Shown in pieces: positions 20,496-32,481 of a stretch of 64,000 nt of DNA. The DNA comes from Mesocentrotus franciscanus (taxonomy: Eukaryota; Echinodermata; Echinoidea; Camarodonta; Strongylocentrotidae). Position 1 is the stretch's first letter. Each line of letters starts with the position of its first letter. Under the pieces are notes generated by a model. It worked only from the letters and a program-made list of their open reading frames with translations, searched no databases and was not told the origin of the DNA. The stretch spans positions 24,699,973-24,763,972 of the forward strand of contig CP137682.1 in NCBI GenBank assembly GCA_037976565.1. The letters are read 5' to 3'. A program made the position numbers and the translations under genes.

Positions 20496-21916
20496 GTGAA
20501 TTCAATTTTTGTTTCCACAAACTTTTAAGATCCGCATTGATATGGTTGGAATATTTGGTAAAGTTGGAACCAAAATTTACCTCTGTGTTTGGCGATCCAA
20601 GGTTGGGCATGTTTCGCTCCGTATAATAATATTTTGAATAATTTTCAGTTAGAAGTAATCATAATTGGAAAGATGGGCGCATATCCAAGTTGACGTTTAA
20701 TTGTCTGAAAATAGTTAGATACTATCTACATTGGAAATACGATACGTGCTCCACTGATAATTGCTCCGCGATCAATATTTTATACTATAGTTTCTTAACT
20801 ATTAATTTGAAATTGATCTGAAAGTATGTTGAAGCGTCTGATATTAAAGAAATGTATGCCAATGCCCCATTTAGGGGTGACGAAATACTTTCATAATACT
20901 CCCCCTGCTTATTCATTATCATGAATTTTTCAGGGGTGTATTCAATATTTGTTTTCTTCAAATCGAACGTGGTTGCATTTTAAGGAGTTTATAACTAATA
21001 TTATGTCTAATGATACCTTATTCATAAGTCTGCTCTCACGAATGACTGAGCAGCAGCTTTTAAAAACTTATTATCAAAATGCTATTGTACCAGATTTTGG
21101 CTGAAGAAATGAAAGAGGGCCAAAACCCTTACGCATTGTTATTTCAGTTCGAATTCAATAGCTGAGATTGGTTTTGTTCATTTGTTTACAAACAAAATTT
21201 AGGATATTCTCTTTGTTATGATGCCACACTCTTGGCTTCTCTCCCATCCCGTGTTTAAGGCAAGGCTTAGCATTGGGTCATTAAAAATGGACAAAGCTTA
21301 CTCAAGGGGATGCTATTTTTTCACGAAAGTCTGCTGTCAGTATCTTCTGTAGTTATGAACATGTGTGTTTTCTTGCCTTTACTAAATCTTTGAGATTAGT
21401 AAACCTCCGAGTTTTCATGCGCTTTCGAGAAAAAGACCAATATGCTTCTTACTCATCTTAGGCATTTGAAATGATGCAATGAAAAAGTGACAAGAATGAT
21501 CTTAGATATCATGAGGCAAGGAATTAGTAGCCTTTAAAAAATAATTTAAGGTTATCCACTAGATTGAAACAAGGTTCTATGAAAGCTTAGATACATTGGA
21601 TCACTTTAATCAATAAAGCACTAACGCATGAAGACGCATAAAGCAGAATTAAACTTTTAAAAGGATTTATAAGACCAAAGTAACACATGCATATGGCCTG
21701 ACCCACATGCGGTGCATCAGCCCAAACTTGATACAAGGAGATTTTGACGGCATTGAAAAAAAAACCTTGGTGCTCATTCACCCGGGCAAAACAATTATGA
21801 ATAGGGCATCATTAGACAGAAAAGAAGCTACTCTTTACCGTGAAAATATAGTTCAACTTAAAATTTGTTGAGATGTCTAAATCATATGCTACCTAAGTTG
21901 GGTATAGGAGGAGGAG
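20496..21916. other. NLR intron 5' part, nothing recognised
   Basis: AT-rich intronic sequence between the Death exon and the first transposon. No exon candidates or repeats recognised. Confidence 0.5.
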
Positions 21917-22076
21917 GCGCGATAGCTCAGTTGGTAGAGCAGTGGTCTCGTAATCCGGTGACCCGGGTTCGAAACCAAGCCGATGCGCTAGTGCCCTTCG
22001 GAGAGGTCCCTCGGAGAGGACCTAAAGCCGTCGGCCGTCTGGTTGCTTACTTACAAGCATTTATGTTTTCTTAGCA
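21917..22076 (+). mobile_element. tRNA-derived SINE head
   Basis: Shows a pol III A box (TAGCTCAGTTGGTAGAG) and B box (GGTTCGAAAC) with a tRNA-like anticodon loop CTCGTAA. The T stem does not pair well and the sequence runs on into a non-tRNA body (CCTCGGAGAGGACCTAAAGCC), so this is a SINE, not a tRNA gene. Confidence 0.8.
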
Positions 22077-22104
22077 GGTAAAAATAACCATCACATCACA
22101 TTTG

Positions 22105-22745
22105 TATGCATCCGCACACCGAAGGTGGTACCGGAGGCATTATGTTTTCGGTTTGTCCATCCGTCCATCCCGCTTTCTCATTATTATCGTGACATCTCCA
22201 GAACCATGAATATGAACTTCAAACTTAGTGATAATATGTATTACCATAGGAAAACGATCTGATTCGATTTGTGGTTAGTAGGTCAACGATTAAAGGTCAC
22301 AAAGGTCAATTTCTGTAATTCTATATTCTATATCGCGACATCTCTAAGAACCACTAAAGATATGAGGCTCAAACCTGGTGATAATATGTATCACCATAAG
22401 AAGATGATCTGATCAGATTTTGGGTAAAAAGGTCAAAGGTCAATTTTCGAAAAAAATACAGATTTTAGCCTTGCTATTGCGATACCCCAAGAACCAACAT
22501 AAATATTAGGTTCAAACTTGGTGATATTTCTCATCATGGGAAAACGATCTAATTAGATTTTTGGTAAGTAGGCCACTGGTCAGAGGTTATGAGGTCAATT
22601 TCTGAAAGTACAGGTGTTATCCTTGTTATGGTGATATCTATACATTGTGACGTTTCTAGTACAGGAAGATGATCCAATTACATTTTTGGGCTAGTAGGTC
22701 AAGATCATAGTCGTCCGTTGACATTTGATTATAGGCTTTTTTTCA
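22105..22745 (+). repeat. GGAGGCAT-type element with degenerate ~150-bp tandem units
   Basis: Begins with the hairpin-forming CCGAAGGTGGTACCGGAGGC, then GTCCATCCGTCC. Three to four degenerate units follow, each with AAGAACCA, a TATGTATCACCAT.GGAA stretch, GATCTGAT.AGATTTT and AGGTCAA. Same family as 34609-35817, 37207-38016 and 63738-64000, all in + orientation. Confidence 0.8.
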
Positions 22746-23032
22746 GCAGGATATGTCACGAATAAAGCCATCCTTTTCCTGTACTGAATTTAGAGCGGAG
22801 GCATATACGAGACACAGTTGCATATGTCTTGTTTTTTTGTACGCGCTGTATAGCGCATAATTAAGGTTTATAAGCGCTGTACTATTATTACCTTGGCTTT
22901 CTTTTTTAGGGGGATGGGTTTGAGACAGAGGGAGTTGTAGAAGGTTGATCAGTATCAATGTTCAGGAGACCTCCTGCACAGTTTTTAGGTGGATTACCTT
23001 GAAAATATGTTGTTGGAATTTTTTTATAGATT

Positions 23033-23470
23033 CTGTTGAACTATTTTGGAGATTACTTTTTAATTTTACCATGAGTGAAGTGTCATATGAAAGCGAAATT
23101 AAATTTCCTACAAGGTGATATCACATTCATTATGATTATGGTAACTACTGACTTGGAACTTTATGGAAAAACTGTCCATAAATATGGTTGATGTTAGGTC
23201 GAAATCCTACGTTCATTGCTTTTCTAACAAAAAGAGTTGACAATTGGATGAGTTAAAATGGCATTTCTTGGCTGCTAAGGGCTCTCTTCTCGTTACACAA
23301 TGAGATGAAAAAAGAAGAAATATATCTCGAGTAGATGCTTTCATCAAGCAGATGATGATTTTGATAGGAAGTGTGATGTCAGATAATGCAGTTTCATCAT
23401 GTTGTGATGATATATCTTTAGAATTTCCGGTTGCTATGGTAATAATATGCCTAGCAACCGATATATATTT
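23033..23470. repeat. Left arm of a diverged long inverted repeat
   Basis: About 430 bp matching the reverse complement of about 26945-27375 at roughly 70-80% by eye (landmarks TTTCCTACAAG.TGATATCAC, TCGAGTAGATGCT.TCATC, AAGTGTGATGTCAGAT). Together the arms bracket about 3.5 kb, consistent with an old DNA transposon with long ends, without detectable coding sequence. Confidence 0.65.
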
Positions 23471-24639
23471 TTTAAATCATGAACCAAATTAGGCTATTGG
23501 TCATATATTACATAAAATAGAAACTGATTCCACGTAAAAGACATGATATCCATAAAGTACATTGCAATCGATAAATGGGTCAAGTATATTCTTCCAAGGA
23601 ATCATCACAATACAGTTTAAATCTAATGGTTACAATTGCATGGAACATGTTTGTCGATGTCTTTCCTTTCTCCTCCCCCTGCATCGAAAATGGACCTAAA
23701 TTGTTTGTTTTGTATAATAAATTAATTAACCAGCCATGTGTACGAAAAAAAGACCTTGATTCAAATGATAGACTAGTAGCACTATCTAAAATTTAGATAC
23801 ATGAAGGTTGGAATCAGAACTTGCACCGCATCGGCGCACCGAAATCCATATGATGCGATGGGGTTGGGGGTAACAGCATCCCTGATGATTTTCGATATTT
23901 GGGCAACTATCACCTCATATCCAGGCAGCAAGGTACCAGATTAACGTCATATCCGAGTATAGGCCCTGCATTATGAAGAGTTGCAATTGATTCAAATCAA
24001 TTGCAACTCTTTATAAACCTTCTTTATGAGGGTTGTAATAAAGGAAAAACCCATAACTTAAATTCTGTATAATAATATGTTGAGAAATATGAAACTCAAT
24101 TATTTGTTAAAGTATTACATTTTCTTCTGAAAAAAGCAACGCTTGATCTTGTTTGGGGGATGAAATAACTGTGTAGTGCGGTAATATTTTCCTATTATGT
24201 TATTGTGAAATTATGAACGATGAATTATCAAATGATAAAAAAGCTTTGTTATAATTATGTTTCAGTTTGTATAACTAGGACTATGGAAAATGATGTGCTT
24301 CTATGTTATGTACGAAAATGAATGGGAGTTTTGAGAAATAAATTCAATGCATACAACAACAAAAAGAGAAGGGGCCCAGGTGTATTTTTCATGACGAAAT
24401 AACATTTTTACCATATCGATGTACTTTCTAAAGGTTAAAGAGAAGGTTGAGTTCTAGGAAGAGGTGAAAAAAAAATTGGTGAGCGTTATCATTGTATTTT
24501 GCAAGTGTGGAAGAACATCAGAGAAAAAATGTTCCCTGAAAAGCATGACTCTTCAAATTCCTTAATATTCAAAATATTGCATGTAACATCATAAAAATCG
24601 GGACAGATTTTTATGCCACATGTTCGTGAAGTCCCATAT
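23471..24639. other. Interior of the inverted-repeat region, nothing recognised
   Basis: AT-rich intronic sequence; small palindromic bits (GTTGCAATTGATTCAAATCAATTGCAAC near 24000) but no coding evidence. Confidence 0.45.
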
Positions 24640-24815
24640 CCATATTTGTGTGTACAGTGCTTGTAACTTTACCAAGACTGAGCCAGATTTTTATCATTTT
24701 GATGATTCCAGAACCTTGCAGTACACACCAATACTTATATGGTAGGTGATCAACCTTTTCTGATCGATTCCACAACGTTTCTTTCACAATGCAATCGCAT
24801 GACCAGAAATCAACT
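24640..24815 (-). repeat. Dispersed-repeat fragment shared with 8385-8560
   Basis: Reverse-complement match to the fragment in the first 9 kb (CAATGCAATCGCATGACCAG; CTTGCAGTACACACCAATA). Identity of the parent element is unknown. Confidence 0.65.
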
Positions 24816-24820
24816 TTTTC

Positions 24821-25362
24821 TTTAAAGGTACTATGTCCCATTTGCAGGCCCAAAAAATTGAAAAGGTTAAATTCCAACGGCATTTGAAAGATAATACTAA
24901 TTAAGAACTTCCATAAAAAAGGGGGCTTGAAAATGTCTTTAAGTGGGAAAATAACGACTATTAGTTGTCGAATCGACTTAAGTGCTACCAAGTCAGTAAG
25001 TAATAGTCTGATTTTTAGACCATTGTACCGAATGGTCGTACGTTTATGCTGCGCAAAGATTCAATCAGTTTAATTTTGGCCATTACAAGAAGTGGGTTAT
25101 TGATGTGATGTAGACAAATGCTCATGTACCCTTTACAGCTCATTTTATGTATGTTATTACCAAAGAAGAAAAGGCCAGTCAGTCACTCAATAGTGTCTGA
25201 CAGTGAAGTCTAGCAAGTAAACGGGTTTCCTTGCATAATTTGAATATTAGGACACTGCTAACGTTTAAATTTCACAGATAGGACATACATGACATATTCA
25301 TAATTCCTGCAAAGTTCTACATAATTTGATGTTGGCTGCAAAAGGGACATAGTATCTTTAAA
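24821..25362. mobile_element. MITE with ~28-bp TIRs
   Basis: Ends TTTAAAGGTACTATGTCCC and GGGACATAGTATCTTTAAA are inverted copies, extending to GCAGGCC/GGCTGC. The interior is AT-rich. Target duplication not resolved. Confidence 0.7.
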
Positions 25363-26944
25363 GACTTGGAAGTACATCAAAATGGGGAACGGGAGTCTCG
25401 TCAAATTATTCAAATTTTGTAAAGACATGGACATGCCAATCCCCTACCCTTTTTGTGTCTCTCGGAGTCCCTCCACTCTTTCTGTAAACTTTAACCCAAA
25501 TTAAATCGTACAAGTACTGCTTTCTGCACGAAACCAATGTACGTCATTAGTGAAAATACAGTAACGTGAGTCCGGTACAATGATTAATCCAGTTTGATCA
25601 AAATCCCTCCAATCAAACGCAAAGTTACAGATTCCTATCTCTTTGGTACACAGTGGCATATCTATGGCGGTAAGAGGCACGTGCATTTGAAGAGGGCACA
25701 ACATGGAGCGCAAAAAAAATAATTTTAATATTGCACTAATGACTTTAATTGGTTTCTTGTCCCCCAACGAATCAATCAATTAATCATGACAAAGTAACAT
25801 GAATACATGTAGAAATCAACTTTTGTCAAACTTTCAAGAAAGAGGGGAAGGGAGCAAGAATAGTGTGGTATTGGCAGATAGGCTTGCTCTAAACCATTTA
25901 GGCATAAATGATTAAGACTAATTTTTCAAATTATATTTTACTTGGCACCATTTTCTCTTGTTAATAACTAGAGGAGAGTGGATTGGCATGTCACACGGAA
26001 GGGGTGCAAGTTATACTTCATTATTAAATATTCCAGTGTAAATTCCTGTCTATTATTTTAGTCTAAGTCTACTATTATTTTAGTGATGTCCTGATAATCG
26101 GGTAATCTGTATATCATTTGATTTTAAATGTTTGTAAGTCTTTGTGATCTATTTTTCCAATTCAATGTACTTTTGAAATTAAAGATGTTTTGTACCAATT
26201 TCTCTCATTTATTTTGAGAGTGTGTATGCGTGTCGGAGAGGGTGGGTGCATTAGCATGTCACAGAAGTGGTTGGGTTGCAGCTTCTGATGAATTTCACCA
26301 ATGTGTTTCCTTCTTCCAAAAAAAAATGTAGCGGGCGTACAAGTTTGAACATAGACCGTCCAATGTCTTTATTTTTGGTTTTTTGTTTTGTTTTTTGAGG
26401 CGGGGGTACAAAAACAATATTTTGTAGTTATTGGATTACGCTACAGTTGTAAAATGAAGAGACAGACAGACATTTTCACTATAGTCCACTATGAGATCGT
26501 ATATGCCGTGTGAAGATTCGTTAATCTCTTTTTCGTTTTCAATTTACTTCTATGAATGTTGGTTTGCACAAAGTGTTCTAGTTTTTTTAAGAGGGGGTAT
26601 CAGAAGGGGTGTAGGGTGCAAATTCTAAACCCCACCATCCATTATCTTCATGATTCAGACTGAAAATCATGACTATCAACTGGATCAAGATCTTATTTAA
26701 TGTATCACTCGACCGATAGTCTATTCCGAACACACACCATGCCCTACACAGCATAATGCCCTCATCCCAAAATTCCTCTTGATTTTAATGTTGGGGGGCA
26801 TTTCAAAGGAGCTAAGGGTAGGGTGAAAGGTCTGAACCACACCATGCACTATGCACAGACTGCAAATCGTGTATATCAATTGGAATCAGGTCATATTTGA
26901 TGTATTATTTCACCGATAGCCTAATTTGGTGTCTGAGAGCACAT
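25363..26944. other. Intronic, nothing recognised
   Basis: No exon-like or repeat structure identified beyond short T- and G-runs. Confidence 0.45.
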
Positions 26945-27375
26945 TATATTGGTTGCTGGGCAAATTATTACCATAGAAACGAAAACTAAGAGAGATACAT
27001 CTGCAAAATATGACGAAACTGCATCATCTGACATCACACTTTATATCAAAATAGTCACCTGCTTGATGATAGCATCTACTCGCGATATATTTTATTTTTC
27101 ATCTTACTTTGTTACAAGTGCTGATGAGAAGACAGCCCTTAGAACCTAACCAGAAGTTCTAATTCAGTAGTTATCATAATCTTTTAAATGAGGAGAAATA
27201 GGTCTTTCAGTGGAGTAATTTTGGAAAAATGGTAAGGCTATAAATCGCTATGCAAATCATCCCCAAACCAAATGAATGTGATATCATCTTGTAGGAAATG
27301 TAATTCCTTTGCATATGTCATCTCACGCATGTTACAATGAGGTTCTATTAAAAAGTAATTTCCAAAATCGCTCAA
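26945..27375. repeat. Right arm of the diverged long inverted repeat
   Basis: Inverted partner of 23033-23470. The two arms carry different indels, so the inversion-repeat is old compared with the crisp elements at 17-20 kb. Confidence 0.65.
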
Positions 27376-28388
27376 CATAAGTTATACATGGATGCCATTT
27401 TTTTAAATGGCCGCCATATTATTTTTAGCAGCATTTTTCAAGATAGTCCACCAAGAAATTGTGCAGGGAGGTACTCCTGAAACGCTAATACCCAACAACA
27501 ACAACATTCCACGTTTCAAACACCTGTTTTTCCCGTGCGTATAAAGCGCTCTGGCATTCGGGAAATTTCTTCCTACCAGGTACCAATTAAAGCCCAACTG
27601 CACTTCTTGTAGCTACTTGCTCTCTCTATATAGAAAACAATGCCTAAGCGGTGCCCGTTGGTCCCCCATGATCCTCTTATTCTTATGTTAATTAAGAGCT
27701 GAGTTGATCAGATAACCACCTGTCAGTGACCATGCTGGGAGGTCTAATCCTTCCTGGCCAAACTAGTGCAGACGGGCTTTAACATCGCATGGGTGGTAAC
27801 AGTATTCAGTAATCGTGTCGTGTGTATTCACAAGTAGCATCAAAAACCCAAACAGTTGGAAAGATGTGACTTGGTCTAGAGGTACCGTTCGGTCTGTCTT
27901 TGCTTACATTAACTCTGACTCAAACTTTGTCATTAGGATGTAGTATGACTGGACAATGCAAAACACAAATCATTGACAGAGATTTACGTCAGGATGGGTT
28001 GTCAGAAGCATGTCCACTGATTGTCTCGGTTTCGAAGAAACTTCACGAAACTATATAGGCCAATAACGTGAACTGTATGGGGTACAAATAAAAAACATAT
28101 GATCTGGATTGAAGGACTATATGGCTAACTACAATGGTGCGAAAATGGCTTGATAGTATATAAATTGGATGGAATCAATAGACTCATAACGAAAATTGGG
28201 GTAGAAGGAAGGCCCTTTCTTATTTCTCCGTTTTTGTACTTTTTTTTGAGGGAGGCGTGAACAAATTTCAAATTTGTCTAGATGTAGCCCCATCCACCCC
28301 TCCCGTACTACGGTGATATTTTTGTTAATATCTTACCCATCATCCTCACGCTCGTCTGCATCTTGTTCTGATCCTCTCTCCTTTTCAG
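27376..28388. other. NLR intron 3' part
   Basis: No transposon recognised. The last 70 bases form a convincing acceptor region (pyrimidine-rich, ending TCTCCTTTTCAG at 28388). Confidence 0.5.
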
Positions 28389-29921
28389 GTGAACATGGTG
28401 GGATGCCTGACAAAGTACAACGATTAAGAGAGAAGTTACAGGCTAGATATATCGAAGAATTTCGCGAAGTCAAAGTATCTCCTATGGACCCGAATCACGC
28501 ACATTGCTGCAGCACATCTTCGTCAGTCTCATTTTAATGTCAGGGTGTAAAAGAGATCAGAAAAAAGAAATTCGATATGAGGATCTGTTCAGTTTCATTC
28601 AAAAAAAGACTGATAAAGGAATCATAACACGGTTAGCCTTTCTTGGAGAAGCTGGTGTGGGCAAATCGACATTATTTGCAAAAATAGCTCGATTGGGCGA
28701 TGGGTAAATGTTTCCAAGATATCACTCTTCTCTTTCACGAATCATTTCGAGACATAGAAGATAGCCCTTTCTTTGGTGATATCGTTATGAATCATTTCCC
28801 AGATGACACAGAAATTATAGGGGAATGGATTGATAAATACATCAAGGAAAATCAAAGGAAAGTTCTGATCTTACTGGACGGACTGGACGAGGCTAAAATG
28901 GACATAAAATGTCCAAACCATAAACTTGCTATCGTCTCAATCGCAAGAAGGGAGAGATTCATTGACACATCCGTTCTCATTAGTTCACGTCCTTTTGGAG
29001 CTGATCAAATCAAGAGCATTCCGAAAATTGATGAAAAGTACTCCTACATACTGGTTGAGGGTTTTACGAAAGAAAACTCAAATAAATACATCAAACAGTA
29101 TTTCAAAAATGACACAGCTTCTGCATCCAGTCTCATCCATTTCATAAACACTAGCAGTGTAGTTTCTGAGTTTATGGCACCATTCCCAATCTTTTGCTGT
29201 ATGCTGTGTTACATGTGGGAAGTAGAATCTAAGCGCAAAACAGCTGAGAAGCTACAAACAATCTCCCAACTGATGAAAGAGATTGATTTCGCTCTTAGGG
29301 AACAATATTCGTCAAGATACACTGACAGAGAGGGAGGGTATCAATGTCATATGGAGAAGGCTGTTGAAGCCATTACAAAGGTTGGTCGTGTGGCCTTCGA
29401 GGGTTGCTAAAAATCAGCTCATCTTCACCAAAGAGGAAATGGAAGCCTGCGATGAGGCTGCAGCAGTGGCATGTCAGGTTGGGATTCTGAGTGGGAAAAA
29501 GAGGTTGGCCTCAAAGGAAATCAGACAACAAGAGGAAAGCAATTCATTCAAGAGTTCTGTTTCCCACAAGCTACTGCAGGAACACACCGCAAGCATATAC
29601 CTTGCATCGCTGTATAACCTCAATCGTTCGGAATTCAACAGAATCTTGACACACACGCTGTTAAAGGACCACAGGGCATTCATATATGTCTTGTACTTCA
29701 CTGCAGCTCATGGAGGTGAAGTAGGAAAGTCGGTCCTGGAAGCCCTATGCAAGAAGGTTGATGACATGGAGTTCTTCATTCAGTGTGCATTTGAATATCA
29801 TGATACAGAAGCCATTGAACCCGTCAGGAACCGGTTGAAGATGGAGACAACTCTAAAGTTTACTTCTAGTCTTTCAAACGCCGCATTTCTCTTCACACTG
29901 GAACCAATAGGGAAGGAAGTA
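28389..29921 (+). pseudogene. NACHT ATPase exon of the NLR gene, with frameshifts
   Basis: NACHT domains are STAND-class NTPases that oligomerise NLR receptors on ligand sensing. The phase-1 start agrees with the Death exon donor. Order seen: a charged linker (LREKLQARYIEEFREV), Walker A GEAGVGKST at 28645-28671, Walker B LLDGLDEA near 28872-28895, sensor-1 region ISSRPFG near 28978-28998, then helical C-terminal sequence to 29921, where GAAGTA|GTAAGT is a consensus donor (phase 0). Three frameshifts break it: near 28505 (CAT|TGC, one T apparently missing), near 28693 (before WAMGKCF) and near 29406 (GGTTGC where GGTTTGC would keep frame). Flanking frames remain highly protein-like. Either a recently inactivated gene or consensus single-base deletions; I cannot decide. 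Confidence 0.85.
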
Positions 29922-30478
29922 GTAAGTTTCGCGAATAGAATTATAGACGTATCTTATTTTCATTCATCTAATTGTAAATTGTATTATATACAGTGTAGAG
30001 GGAATACTGTCACCTGTTGAGCTTCCAGTAATTACATATGCAAATTTGGCTACAAACAGAAGGACAACTACACATTATATGTCGAAAATATAGGTCATTC
30101 TATATTGAATATGCCCTCCATAACTACCTCAATATAGCTATTCACTTTTTCAGGTATGCTTATTACATATAACTAAAACAAACGATAAGTCTAAATCTGA
30201 TTTGTCCTGTCCATATCACCTTCCATAATTCGTGATATGATAAGAATGTGTGTTTGTATCCATGTTATTTACATAATACATGCTGTCAGAATCTAGCGGC
30301 CTAATGGTGAAGACATCAAGAAAAATAACTTGCTGTGTTGTTTTATTCCTTTTACAAACAAATACATGCTATAAGAATTGTTTTCACAAATCAAACCATT
30401 AGCATGGTATGTTTGATTATAATTATTGAAAGTATCATTTATAGATTGAATGCTAAAATTCATTTGTTGTACAGGTAA
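29922..30478. other. Intron between NACHT and first LRR exon
   Basis: AT-rich, bounded by the GTAAGT donor at 29922 and the TTGTACAG acceptor ending at 30478. Nothing else recognised. Confidence 0.6.
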
Positions 30479-30661
30479 GAAGAAGTTCCTCGATTCGTGA
30501 AACATTGGGTGTTAGCGAGTACTTGAAGCGACGCATCATCATCTGATGTAGCAGCAGCAGTAGGTCTCTTCACATTGCAGAACTTACGAGAGTTGACCAT
30601 TCGAACCAAACTGGATAACAACTTCTACACAGGAATGTCTGCTGCAGCTCCACAGTCCATG
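30479..30661 (+). pseudogene. First LRR exon of the NLR gene, frameshifted
   Basis: After TTGTTGTACAG one frame reads RRSSSIRETLGVSEYLKRR and hits a stop; from about 30525 another frame reads SSDVAAAVGLFTLQNLREL, an LRR start (LxxLxxL), then a helical stretch ending APQSM at a weak donor (ATG|GTTTAT). A single indel near 30530-30540 separates them. It resembles the downstream LRR exons in ending with a helix followed by a GT directly after a codon, so it is placed as the first repeat exon. It could also include a non-LRR linker in its first half. Confidence 0.65.
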
Positions 30662-30745
30662 GTTTATGATTATTATATTAACGTTGATGAATCCTATATC
30701 ATAATTATCATTATTCCTTAATCGCTGCATGCTATTTGTTGCTTA

Positions 30746-31311
30746 TTAAAGGGATAGTTGGGTTCTTGTTTAAGACCGCAAATGCCTTCAAAGTGCACGG
30801 TTATTGCTCTTATTCTTATTTATGACATTTCTAGTGCCCTTTTAGAACCTAAAATTGCTTTGAAGGTAATTTTAGACCCCAAAATGTGTGAATTTAAATT
30901 GAATACGATCATACCAATTCAGCTCCACTTAAAAAAAAGATACGGTAACCGTTAATTATTTAATTAATCAATAATAACAATACACGGGCCGGCTGGTTGT
31001 GCGTATTATAACCAACACGAAAAAGCCAACAAAAAGCCAATATTGGCATTGGCTGGAATAAAACGTATTAGACGCTATCTCGTTTTTCAACGGCTGGTTC
31101 AAAATTACCGAATATTTGTGGGACACCACAAATATTTAAAATTTTATTTTTATGGATATTTCAGCCGTCTCTGAACCGAGTTTGATCAAACAAAGATGAT
31201 TTTGTCATTTGAATTGTATATTCTTTCAAATTTGACACTCAGTTTTTCATTATCTCACACAAAATTTTTTTGTGTAGCGCGCTCTGCAACAAAACTCAAC
31301 TATCCCTTTAA
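30746..31311. mobile_element. MITE with TTAAAGGGATAGTTG ends
   Basis: TTAAAGGGATAGTTGGGTT at the left and AACTCAACTATCCCTTTAA at the right are inverted copies. The interior includes ACGGCTGGTTC and a CACAAATATT region. No coding sequence; target duplication unclear. Confidence 0.75.
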
Positions 31312-31812
31312 GGTAAAGAAAAATTTGGTTATTTACACTCATCATTTCGGTCACTTCTTTTCACAAAGGCTGGAAGTCCAAGCATCATAAAAGGCTTGTA
31401 AAAGGGTCTTGCTCTCCTCTTCCTTCAGCTCTACTCATTTTCTCTTCCTTTTCCTTTTACTTATCATTGATATGTATCTTTCTCTGTCAATTTTCTCTTT
31501 TTCTCTATGTGGAGGTGCTTGAGACATCAAGGAAAATCTGACTCCCAGTCAAGGTCTTTGCGACCCTCCAATACTGGAAGAAATCATTTTCACTTTCATC
31601 TTTTTCTTCTTGTTCTTGTTCTTTTTCTTCATCTGATTTGTTTATTTAGGTTAATCTTTATTGACGCTTTTTTCCATAGGGATAGAAGATTATATTTGCA
31701 CTTCACACACTATAGGACGCAGGACATTTTCCATTCGGGATGGGAAGAAATGTTTCCTTGACGCTTTTACTTGCCGCCAGTGCGCCCCTACACTTTTACA
31801 ATTCTCCTGCCG
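31312..31812. other. Intergenic/intronic, nothing recognised
   Basis: Pyrimidine-rich patches near 31420-31510 and 31585-31640. No exon evidence. Confidence 0.4.
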
Positions 31813-31992
31813 CAATAGGCCAGTTTCGGCGATTACGTAATGCGGGTTACTGTAACTAGGTTCGTCAAGCTTTGCCGTATCGCCATTTTGAATCAGTGCG
31901 TTTTGTATGGGACTGTCGGTTCTTTCCGTTAAATTTCATTAATATTTTTCTATCGACGCCGCGTCTGTATATTCGAATTTCTGTTTTTGAAA

Positions 31993-32169
31993 ATGTCTTC
32001 CAACTTGCCGTTCAACAAGTTGAATATCAAGCAGCTGCAAGATTTTCTTAGAAAAAGAGGAGTTTCGTGCACGGGATACAACAAGGAAAGACTCGTTAGA
32101 TTAGCGTCCGCTGTAACGGACATTAGCCTTCCGTCGACCCGGACTTATCGGGCCCGTCTCACTCGGTAG
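31993..32169 (+). CDS. SAP-like domain N-terminal fragment (58 aa)
   Basis: From ATG at 31993 the peptide has NKLNIKQLQDFLRKRGV and YNKERLVRLASAV: the helix-turn-helix spacing and Leu/Arg/Lys pattern of SAP (SAF-A/B, Acinus, PIAS) DNA-binding motifs, positioned at the extreme N-terminus. It stops at TAG (32167-32169). In invertebrate genomes such N-termini begin long multicopy proteins that also carry SWIM zinc-finger and YqaJ-type nuclease domains; that link is recalled family knowledge and not shown here. The sequence downstream (32272-32481) fits the same protein in another frame. Probably a pseudogene fragment. Confidence 0.5.
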   Translation: MSSNLPFNKLNIKQLQDFLRKRGVSCTGYNKERLVRLASAVTDISLPSTRTYRARLTR

Positions 32170-32271
32170 ACGCTACTGTGCGTGGGAAACTCCAACGTGC
32201 AGGTTTTTCGTTCAGTGAACCAGCAGACCTCCCGGTTACACTTCTAAGTTTGACGATATTCGGACTTTGGG

Positions 32272-32481
32272 ATCTATGACATATTCAATTATTTAGTAGA
32301 AAATAGAGCGGACTATGATCGTCGAAAACTAAAGGCTTTTAAGAGTTTTGAGGACTATCGACTATTTGCCGATGGAAATGTGGAAAAGCATGAAGCCTTG
32401 AGTACAATCCCCTCTCGGCAGATAGCGACTCGTGTGTTTTTAGAGCACAGGTCAAACCGACGCAAAAAGACAGAACATTAA
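32272..32481 (+). pseudogene. Continuation of the SAP-like protein, frameshifted
   Basis: An open run of about 69 codons reads YDIFNYLVENRADYDRRKLK, AFKSFEDYRLFADGNVEKHEA and ends in a basic tail (RSNRRKK). The charged, amphipathic pattern with FKSFEDYRLF looks genuinely coding and lies about 100 bp after the SAP-like frame. It is interrupted upstream by a frame change near 32270. I recall similar stretches between the SAP and SWIM regions of YqaJ-type proteins, with moderate confidence. Confidence 0.4.

Noticed and set aside
21917..21990. Functional tRNA-Thr(CGT) gene
   Set aside because: Good A and B boxes and anticodon loop, but the T stem is mispaired and the sequence continues into a SINE body.
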